Assembly (NCBI GenBank): GCA_938074515.1
Contig: CALJFV010000211.1
Span: forward strand, 1-6,237
Direction: 5' to 3'
DNA from: an uncultured Flavobacteriaceae bacterium
GTDB lineage: Bacteria > Bacteroidota > Bacteroidia > Flavobacteriales > Flavobacteriaceae
Length of the DNA stretch: 6,237 nt
Under the pieces are notes generated by a model, which ran no database searches, was not told where the DNA came from, and saw only the letters and a program-made list of their open reading frames with translations. The position numbers and the translations under genes are program-made. Each line of letters begins with the position of its first letter. Position 1 is the stretch's first letter. Of the stretch, positions 1-5,354 are shown one piece after another.

Positions 1-267
1 ATTTACATATTCTAACCATCTGTTTAGATCTTTTTTTGGTTTAACATGGTCATATTTTTTAACCATTTTAATTCCTTCATCTCGAGGCATATAATTCATT
101 CTTATATCTTTAGACGCATGATCTGAACCGCGCCCATACCCAAATTTAACGAATTTCATAAGATCATGCACACCATTTTCATAACGATCATCTAAGTTGG
201 AAATACGGCGATAAGTGCGTTCGAATGGTTTCTCTGATTGTTTCCAATTATAAAGCTCCATCATTTT
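1..267 (-). other. Fragment of N-acetyl sugar amidotransferase (WbpG/PseA-type) joined in frame to the protease
   Basis: Residues 549-637 of the minus-strand frame read as the C-terminal part of a WbpG/PseA-type N-acetyl sugar amidotransferase, not as a protease. Recognisable blocks are ERTYRRISNLDDRYENG (564-580), FVKFGYGRGSDHASKDIR (587-604) and EGIKMVKKYDHVKP (612-625), followed by DLNRWLEYVN at the edge. In that family the enzyme uses ammonia from a HisH-like glutaminase to form an acetamidino group on a sugar during O-antigen or nonulosonate synthesis. The N-terminal two thirds, including the ATP-pyrophosphatase P-loop expected there, are absent, so this is not a working gene. Hand-counted G+C over bases 1-240 is 81 of 240 (34%), against 89 of 180 (49%) for bases 301-480. 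Family recognition is from memory of conserved blocks and is fairly secure; whether the join is biological is doubtful. Confidence 0.75.
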
Positions 268-1911
268 TTCAGTTTGAGCGTTTGGATCATTGCCCCGACC
301 GCCAAACATATAAATCGGATCCAAGGACTTTTCATCGACCATTGCCTTGAGCTCGGCCGCTACCTGATCGGTATTGAGTCCCTCAAAATACCGATAGCCC
401 CACTCGATGGCGTAGTGATCATAGGGCCCTATTTGCCGCACAAATCTGATGTTCTCATCACCGGGTTGCGCCACATAATTATAGCGCGCATAATCCATAA
501 TAGTGGTGGCAATCCCCATTTTTTGGGTAAAATACCCTGAGCGCAATGAATCCACGGCGTAAGCAGAACTCGCCTTCATATTGTGGGGAAGCCCCAAGGC
601 GTGACCCACCTCATGAGCGATGACTCGGCGCATCATTTCACCAATTTCCTCTTCTGGAGTATCCAATGTTCGGGCCTTCGGATTGGCCGCCCCCGTCTCG
701 AGCAGATATCTATTGCGATAAGAGCGCAAGTGATTGTGATACCAGATCACATCGCTCTCTATGATTTCACCCGATCTCGGATCTTTCACACTAGGGCCTA
801 CGGCATTTCTGGTGGTGGAGGCCACATAGCGCACCGTAGAATAACGCACGTCTTCGGGCGAAAAGTCAGGGTCTTCTTCGGGGGTCGGGGGATCTTTGGC
901 GATAATGGCGTTTTTAAAACCCGCCGACTCAAAAGTCGCTTGCCAATCTTCTATACCTTGCTTGAAGTAAGGGCGCCATTTCATGGGCGTGGCAGGATCC
1001 AAATAAAAAACAATCGGCTTTTTAGGCTCGACCAGTTCGCCCCGCTTATAAGCCTCTAGGTCTTTGGGCTCGAGTCGCCAACGCACAGCCACCTCGAACT
1101 CATCGGATTTTAAAGCCGGCGAAGAATAATCAATTTTTTTAAGACTAAACCAACCAACCCTTTTGTCAGACCGGCGCATTTGCATGGGTTCTTTGGGCAG
1201 TAGTACCAAGGAATGATTCACCTGGAAGCTAAAGGTACTGGTTCGATTGCCTCGCGGGGCTTCTCCTACCTCAAAGGTCAGAGTGTGCAACACCTCAACA
1301 TTTTGGGGAAAGCTGCGACACTTTTCTATAAAGGACCTACTCTTGTCTTGACGGCCGATTTTATACTTCTTTTTATTGCCTTCACTGATTAGATTAAATC
1401 CCGGTGAATCCTCAGAGAAGTAGTCACTGACATCAATAAGAGAAACCGCATGATTCAGATCATCCTCCGGCTCGTTTTCTAAGTCAAAAGCGGCCAAAAT
1501 TGGGGCGAAATTATTGGCCTGTACTGACTGGGCAATGGGGTCGTTTTCGTTGGCTGTATTGACAAAGGAGTGCTCGCGTAGTAGCACTCGTCCCGCACTT
1601 TTTTCAAGGCGTACAATGCGTTCTGCCGTTTTACTCCCGGCATTAGTATAACCGGAATAGTCGGCTGGAAGCTGGGCAAATCGCGTCACCATCAACAAAT
1701 CTCTGCCTAAAATACTATCCGGAATCCCCCATAGGAGCTTTCCTTTTTCCGCATCGAAATAACTGTCGATGAATCCGCTCGATTTAGGGTAATCTACCAT
1801 AAGTGAATCAATGGAATTAGCGCCAGTACTTGCATCCGATTCTTGACCAAAAACGGCAGTACAGCTCAATGCTAAAAATAAAAGGGTAAAACGGTTCAAT
1901 TTTTTTATCAT
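1..1911 (-). CDS. Secreted zinc metalloprotease (DUF5117/DUF5118 type), 3' part replaced by unrelated sequence; partial at window edge
   Basis: Starts at the ATG at 1911-1909 and stays open to base 1 (637 codons). Residues 1-22 are a signal peptide (MIKKLNRF, then a hydrophobic core, probable cleavage after AVFG before Q23), so the protein is exported. Residues ~30-350 are the family's N-terminal DUF5118/DUF5117-like region. The metalloprotease core carries HEVGHALGLPHN, with zinc ligands H433, H437 and H443 and catalytic E434, followed by a Met-turn IMDYAR at M472 and the family stretch YNYVAQPGDEN. It is a metzincin-like peptidase, presumably periplasmic or surface; its substrate is unknown. 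Family members usually run to about 800 residues or more. Here the homology stops at about residue 548 (GNDPNAQTE, where the family normally continues with EDLGD-like sequence). Residues 549-637 belong to another family (see 1-267). Protease identity is very secure; the 3' end is not trustworthy as a natural gene. Confidence 0.85.
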   Translation of the reverse strand, partial: MIKKLNRFTLLFLALSCTAVFGQESDASTGANSIDSLMVDYPKSSGFIDSYFDAEKGKLLWGIPDSILGRDLLMVTRFAQLPADYSGYTNAGSKTAERIVRLEKSAGRVLLREHSFVNTANENDPIAQSVQANNFAPILAAFDLENEPEDDLNHAVSLIDVSDYFSEDSPGFNLISEGNKKKYKIGRQDKSRSFIEKCRSFPQNVEVLHTLTFEVGEAPRGNRTSTFSFQVNHSLVLLPKEPMQMRRSDKRVGWFSLKKIDYSSPALKSDEFEVAVRWRLEPKDLEAYKRGELVEPKKPIVFYLDPATPMKWRPYFKQGIEDWQATFESAGFKNAIIAKDPPTPEEDPDFSPEDVRYSTVRYVASTTRNAVGPSVKDPRSGEIIESDVIWYHNHLRSYRNRYLLETGAANPKARTLDTPEEEIGEMMRRVIAHEVGHALGLPHNMKASSAYAVDSLRSGYFTQKMGIATTIMDYARYNYVAQPGDENIRFVRQIGPYDHYAIEWGYRYFEGLNTDQVAAELKAMVDEKSLDPIYMFGGRGNDPNAQTEKMMELYNWKQSEKPFERTYRRISNLDDRYENGVHDLMKFVKFGYGRGSDHASKDIRMNYMPRDEGIKMVKKYDHVKPKKDLNRWLEYVN

Positions 1912-1992
1912 GGGTTTACGGATTTAAGTCCAAATCGCTCCGGTTGCCATTAAGGCAAATCCCAGAAGCATAGATATAGGTCATGTAGTTTT

Positions 1993-2009
1993 TTTGCATG
2001 ATCTGCAAA
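1993..2009. repeat. Perfect 6-bp inverted repeat TTTGCA-N5-TGCAAA, possible operator
   Basis: TTTGCA (1993-1998) and TGCAAA (2004-2009) are exact reverse complements around the 5-base spacer TGATC. The dyad lies between the two divergent start codons, just upstream of the candidate plus-strand promoter. This is a usual position for a dimeric transcription factor site. It has no trailing T-run on the operon side and is too far from either gene end to be a terminator. A 6-bp dyad can occur by chance in a region this size. Confidence 0.3.
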
Positions 2010-2023
2010 TCACCCAGCGATGA

Positions 2024-2055
2024 TTTGTATTCTATTCGTTAGTGTTCTAAATATA
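2024..2055 (+). promoter_or_regulatory. Candidate Bacteroidota-type promoter for the aminotransferase/pxp operon
   Basis: TTTG at 2024-2027 and TAAATATA at 2048-2055 are separated by 20 bases. This fits the spacing of the Bacteroidota primary-sigma consensus (TTTG or TTG, then TAnnTTTG about 17-23 bases later). The -7 element matches only the T, A and two of the four TTTG positions, so it is a weak match. It would give a leader of roughly 70 bases before the ATG at 2132. Confidence 0.3.
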
Positions 2056-2131
2056 AGGAAAAGCATTCAGTGAATGGCCCAGAAAGAGAATCTTAGCTAT
2101 CTTTAAGTCGACAACCACAATAACTCCAGGC

Positions 2132-3412
2132 ATGGATAAGCGCAGTTTTCTCAAAAAAGCATCGTTACTTGGCGTTTTGCCGTTTACTTACCCCAAATTC
2201 TTAGGTGAAAGTGATGGGTCAAGTAAGATCAATAAAACTATGAGTGCCCCAGGGAAAAACACTCAGTCCCCCGCAGATTTTTGGGAGACAATACGCAGTC
2301 AGTACGCTTTGACCACCGATTATATTAATCTGGAGAGTGGGTACTATAATATGATTCCAAAACCTACGCTTGAGCGCCTAAAATCCCATATGGAGCGCGT
2401 CAATTTAGAGGGATCCCATTATATGCGCACCCAGCTCGATAAAGACCGTAGGGAAACCTCCAAGGCTCTGGCTGATTTCATGGGTATACCTTCGAGCAAC
2501 CTGATTATTACCCGAAACACTACAGAATCCTTGGATCTGGTCATCGCGGGTTATCCTTGGCAAAAAGACGATCATGTCATTTATGCCCTACAGGATTACG
2601 GGGCCATGAAGGTCATGTTTGAGCAAGTGGTTCAGCGCCATGGCTTAACCGAGGACTTGGTCTCAGTCCCCAATCACCCTAAAGACGACGATGAAATTGT
2701 CGCCCTTTACGAATCCAAAATTAAGGCCAACACCAGAATGATTATGGTCTGTCACATGATCAACATTACAGGACAGATTCTACCCATCAGAAAAATTTGC
2801 GATATGGCCCACAGCCACGGGGTAGAGGTTTTAGTGGACGGAGCACACTGCGTGGGCCATTTTGATTTTGATATAAAAGACCTTAACTGCGACTATTACG
2901 GCTCCAGCCTCCACAAATGGCTGGCCGCCCCACTAGGCAACGGCCTGCTCTATATTGAGGATAAGCGCATTGCCCCGCTTTGGCCTCTTTTAGCGGATTA
3001 CATTGAGGACCGCAGTAATATTCTAAGGCTCAATCATCTCGGGACCCACCCTGCATACATAACTTTGGGAATCAATGATGCCCTCAATTATCTAAACACT
3101 ATTGGACTCGCCCGCAAAGAAGAGCGTCTGCGATTTTTGCGCACTTACTGGATGGATGCACTGAGGGACATTCCCAATGTGGTGATCAATACCCCTTGGG
3201 AGCCCCATCGTGCCTGCGGTATTGGTAATATTGGTCTGAGTAATATGTCCCCGGAGGTCATGGCCCAGCGATTGCTGGATGAGCATGGTGTATTTACCGT
3301 TGCCATTGATTACGCCAATGTGCATGGTTGCCGCATCACGCCCAATGTCTTCACCACCACTACAGAATTAGATCATTTTATAAAGGCTGTTAAAACACTC
3401 GCTCAATCCTAA
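2132..3412 (+). CDS. Exported aminotransferase class V-fold PLP enzyme (isopenicillin-N-epimerase-like)
   Basis: This 426-residue protein belongs to the fold-type I, class V aminotransferase superfamily (cysteine desulfurase / isopenicillin N epimerase group). Visible PLP features are RNTTES (128-133, cofactor phosphate region), LVDGAH with D236 (pairs with the pyridine nitrogen) and H239, and SSLHKW with the Schiff-base lysine K262. The N-terminus MDKRSFLKKASLLGV resembles a Tat leader with KR in place of RR, followed by a short hydrophobic stretch and a linker to about residue 45. Export as a folded, cofactor-loaded enzyme is therefore likely. The ATG at 2132 is chosen because it places this leader at the N-terminus; no Shine-Dalgarno precedes it. 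It is the first gene of the operon, ending 7 bases before the Nramp-like gene. Its substrate is unknown: epimerase, lyase or desulfurase chemistry are all possible. Its context suggests a link to glutamate/5-oxoproline metabolism, which is inference. Confidence 0.9.
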   Translation: MDKRSFLKKASLLGVLPFTYPKFLGESDGSSKINKTMSAPGKNTQSPADFWETIRSQYALTTDYINLESGYYNMIPKPTLERLKSHMERVNLEGSHYMRTQLDKDRRETSKALADFMGIPSSNLIITRNTTESLDLVIAGYPWQKDDHVIYALQDYGAMKVMFEQVVQRHGLTEDLVSVPNHPKDDDEIVALYESKIKANTRMIMVCHMINITGQILPIRKICDMAHSHGVEVLVDGAHCVGHFDFDIKDLNCDYYGSSLHKWLAAPLGNGLLYIEDKRIAPLWPLLADYIEDRSNILRLNHLGTHPAYITLGINDALNYLNTIGLARKEERLRFLRTYWMDALRDIPNVVINTPWEPHRACGIGNIGLSNMSPEVMAQRLLDEHGVFTVAIDYANVHGCRITPNVFTTTTELDHFIKAVKTLAQS

Positions 3413-3419
3413 TTAATTT

Positions 3420-4649
3420 ATGGCACTGCGCTCATTTAAAAATATTGGCCCAGGAATCATCGTCGCGGCTGCCTTTATTGGGCCAGGAACGGTAACTTTA
3501 TGTTCTATTGCTGGAGTGAATTATGGTTATGCACTTTTGTGGGCTGTTTTACTCTCTACGGGTGCCACCATCGTATTACAAGAAATGGCAGCACGTATCG
3601 GACTGGTCACCCAAAGTGGTCTGGCAGAACTGCTCCGGGGACAGCTCAGTAATTCTCTGTGGCGACGGCCTGTGCTATGGCTTATTTTACTGGCCATTGT
3701 CATGGGCAATACAGCCTATCAAGCAGGAAATTTAGGCGGTGGTGTATTGGGTTTAACGGCCTTGTTCGGACCCTTAAAATGGACGATTCTAGGCGTCGAG
3801 ATAGATCTGACTGCACTTATTTTAGGGCTCATCGCCTATGTTGTCCTTTCACAAAAAAGCGACAAAATCCTAACGCGCATTTTGACCTTGCTCGTCTTAT
3901 TCATGAGCATTTCCTTTGTGATTACAGCTTTTTTAATTCAGCCCAACATCTCTGCATTACTGCGCGGTTTACTCATACCTTCTTTGCCAAATCAAAGTCT
4001 TTGGACCGTTATTGGCCTGATTGGCACCACAATAGTGCCCTACAATATTTTTCTACATGCCTCGCTTGTGAAAAAAAAATGGAACGATTCGGCCGCACTG
4101 TCCCAGGTCAAAAAGGACACCTATTGGACCATTGGGCTCGGCGGTTTGGTGTCGATGAGCATCGTGGTTTGCGCGGCAGGTTCTGGCATAACAGAAATCA
4201 GTAGTGCGGCAGATTTAGCCGAAGGATTAAAACCCTTGTACGGCGCTTTGGCCAAAATACTCATGGGTATAGGTCTATTCGCCGCTGGTCTGACCTCAGC
4301 CATCACTGCACCACTGGCCGCGGCCTATGTGGCTTGTGGTTGTTTGGGCTGGTCTACCGAAAATCAGAGCCAAAAATTCAAACAAATTTGGCGCCTGGTT
4401 TTGATTGTTGGTGTATTACTCTCGGCCACTGGAATCAAACCCATTACCGTAATTCAATTTGCGCAAGTAGCGAATGGCACCCTTATTTTCATCATCGCTG
4501 GACTGGTCCTTTGGCTAGTCAATAAGTCCGAACTCATGCAGCAGGCTGTGAACAACCGGTGGCAAAATATTTTTGGAGGGCTGATATTTTTGGTGACTCT
4601 ATTGGTGGGATTCAAAGGCATCAGTGGCGCCATACAAATGCTTTTTTAA
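3420..4649 (+). CDS. Nramp-family membrane transporter lacking canonical metal-site residues (YcsG-like)
   Basis: This 409-residue polytopic inner-membrane protein has about 11 hydrophobic segments (roughly residues 11-30, 34-56, 85-110, 118-142, 150-172, 193-215, 235-258, 275-310, 322-345, 347-365 and 385-405). The N-terminal NIGPGIIVAAAFIGPGTVT and the TM6 stretch IVPYNIFLHASLVKKKW place it in the Nramp (LeuT-fold) superfamily. True Nramp Mn/Fe importers have DPGN in TM1 and MPHN in TM6. Here these are GPGT (21-24) and VPYN (206-209), so the aspartate, asparagine, methionine and histidine of the metal site are all missing. A generic 'divalent metal transporter' label is therefore probably wrong. 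The stop codon directly abuts the pxpA start, as in the B. subtilis ycsG-ycsF pair. Uptake of 5-oxoproline or a related compound for the downstream 5-oxoprolinase is the likeliest role, but this is inferred from context. Confidence 0.88.
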   Translation: MALRSFKNIGPGIIVAAAFIGPGTVTLCSIAGVNYGYALLWAVLLSTGATIVLQEMAARIGLVTQSGLAELLRGQLSNSLWRRPVLWLILLAIVMGNTAYQAGNLGGGVLGLTALFGPLKWTILGVEIDLTALILGLIAYVVLSQKSDKILTRILTLLVLFMSISFVITAFLIQPNISALLRGLLIPSLPNQSLWTVIGLIGTTIVPYNIFLHASLVKKKWNDSAALSQVKKDTYWTIGLGGLVSMSIVVCAAGSGITEISSAADLAEGLKPLYGALAKILMGIGLFAAGLTSAITAPLAAAYVACGCLGWSTENQSQKFKQIWRLVLIVGVLLSATGIKPITVIQFAQVANGTLIFIIAGLVLWLVNKSELMQQAVNNRWQNIFGGLIFLVTLLVGFKGISGAIQMLF

Positions 4650-5354
4650 ATGGACATTAACTGCGACTTAGGGGAAGGCATGGCCAATGACGCTCAGATC
4701 ATGGCTTATATTTCGCGCTGTAATATCGCCACTGGGGCTCATGCTGGTTCTCGGGATCTCATTTTAAAAACCATGCATCTGGCCCAGGAACACCAAGTTG
4801 CCATCGGGGCTCATCCTTCTTATGCTGACCGTCAAAATTTCGGGCGTATCTCCATAGATTTACCGCCTGCTGAGCTCAAAAACAGTTTGCGAGGGCAGAT
4901 TGAATTGATACTCGAATGCGCTGATATCTGTGGTGTACCACTCACCCACATTAAACCCCATGGAGCGCTTTATCACGATGTGGCTAAAACCCCAGAAATA
5001 GCTGAGCTACTGATGGATGTGGTCAAAGAACTCTGTCCAAAGGCTGTAGTAATTACGGCCGCAAATTCTGTACTGTTTGATCTAGGCGATTTACCCCAAG
5101 AAGCAATTTGGGCCGAGAGTTTTATTGATCGGCGTTATGACCCCGATTTAAGCCTGGTGTCCAGAAGTGAGTCCGAAGCCATCATCCATGATCCGGACCA
5201 AGCAACACAACAATTTATCGACTTATGTGCTGGGCAGGTTCGCACCATTGACGACAAACTTTTACCCTTGAGCTCCAGGACCTGTTGTATTCATTCAGAC
5301 CATCCAAATGCCTTGGCGATTGCCAAAGCCATTTGGGCGATAAATCAGGAGTAA
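4650..5354 (+). CDS. pxpA: 5-oxoprolinase subunit PxpA (LamB/YcsF family)
   Basis: This 234-residue cytoplasmic protein of the LamB/YcsF family is subunit A of the ATP-dependent 5-oxoprolinase PxpABC, which converts 5-oxoproline to glutamate. Family blocks are clear: DINCDLGEG (2-10), CNIATGAHAG (24-33), VAIGAHPSY (50-58), FGRISIDL (64-71), THIKPHGALYH (99-109), ESFIDRRYDP (156-165) and TCCIHSDHPNA (211-221). It is slightly shorter than the usual ~245-255 residues. Three blocks differ from the common form: NIACGFHAGDP is NIATGAHAGSRD, the LVPR-type segment is LVSR, and CVHGD is CIHSD. The ATG is fixed by the block at residue 2 and by direct abutment to the upstream stop (TAAATG). The gene is in the same frame as its upstream neighbour. 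The downstream gene overlaps it by one base (TAATG), so translation is probably coupled. Confidence 0.95.
   Translation: MDINCDLGEGMANDAQIMAYISRCNIATGAHAGSRDLILKTMHLAQEHQVAIGAHPSYADRQNFGRISIDLPPAELKNSLRGQIELILECADICGVPLTHIKPHGALYHDVAKTPEIAELLMDVVKELCPKAVVITAANSVLFDLGDLPQEAIWAESFIDRRYDPDLSLVSRSESEAIIHDPDQATQQFIDLCAGQVRTIDDKLLPLSSRTCCIHSDHPNALAIAKAIWAINQE

Larger units (their letters stand above)
1912..2131. promoter_or_regulatory. Divergent intergenic region between protease and 5-oxoprolinase operon
   Basis: This 220-bp stretch separates two divergently transcribed units and must hold the promoters of both. It contains no credible ORF or RNA gene. For the plus strand it holds a TTTG/TAAATATA pair (2024-2055) and, upstream of that, a dyad (1993-2009). 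For the minus strand a TATCTATG element (complement of 1969-1976) resembles the Bacteroidota -7 box TAnnTTTG in all but one position, but no matching -33 TTG lies at the usual distance, so the protease promoter is uncertain. Neither flanking start codon is preceded by a purine-rich Shine-Dalgarno sequence, which is normal for Bacteroidota. Confidence 0.55.

Noticed and set aside
238..1059. Two plus-strand ORFs of 100 and 158 codons (238-540 and 583-1059)
   Set aside because: They lie wholly antisense to the well-supported protease frame, show no family resemblance, and their sequence is explained by the codons of the opposite strand.
1479..1679. Minus-strand ORF of 66 codons
   Set aside because: It lies out of frame inside the protease gene and is a shadow ORF.
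1861..1863. Cys17 of the protease leader (LALSC) as a lipoprotein lipobox
   Set aside because: The -3 position is Ala and -2 is Leu, which does not fit the usual lipobox. A standard cleavage after AVFG at residues 19-22 fits better.
4641..4649. TTTTTTA run at the end of the transporter gene as a programmed -1 frameshift site
   Set aside because: The heptamer is not in the required register to the zero frame, and pxpA is in the same frame as the transporter, so a shift would not join the two.
3420..4649. Naming the Nramp-family gene mntH
   Set aside because: The DPGN and MPH metal-binding motifs are absent and the context is 5-oxoproline metabolism, so a manganese-transporter name is not supported.
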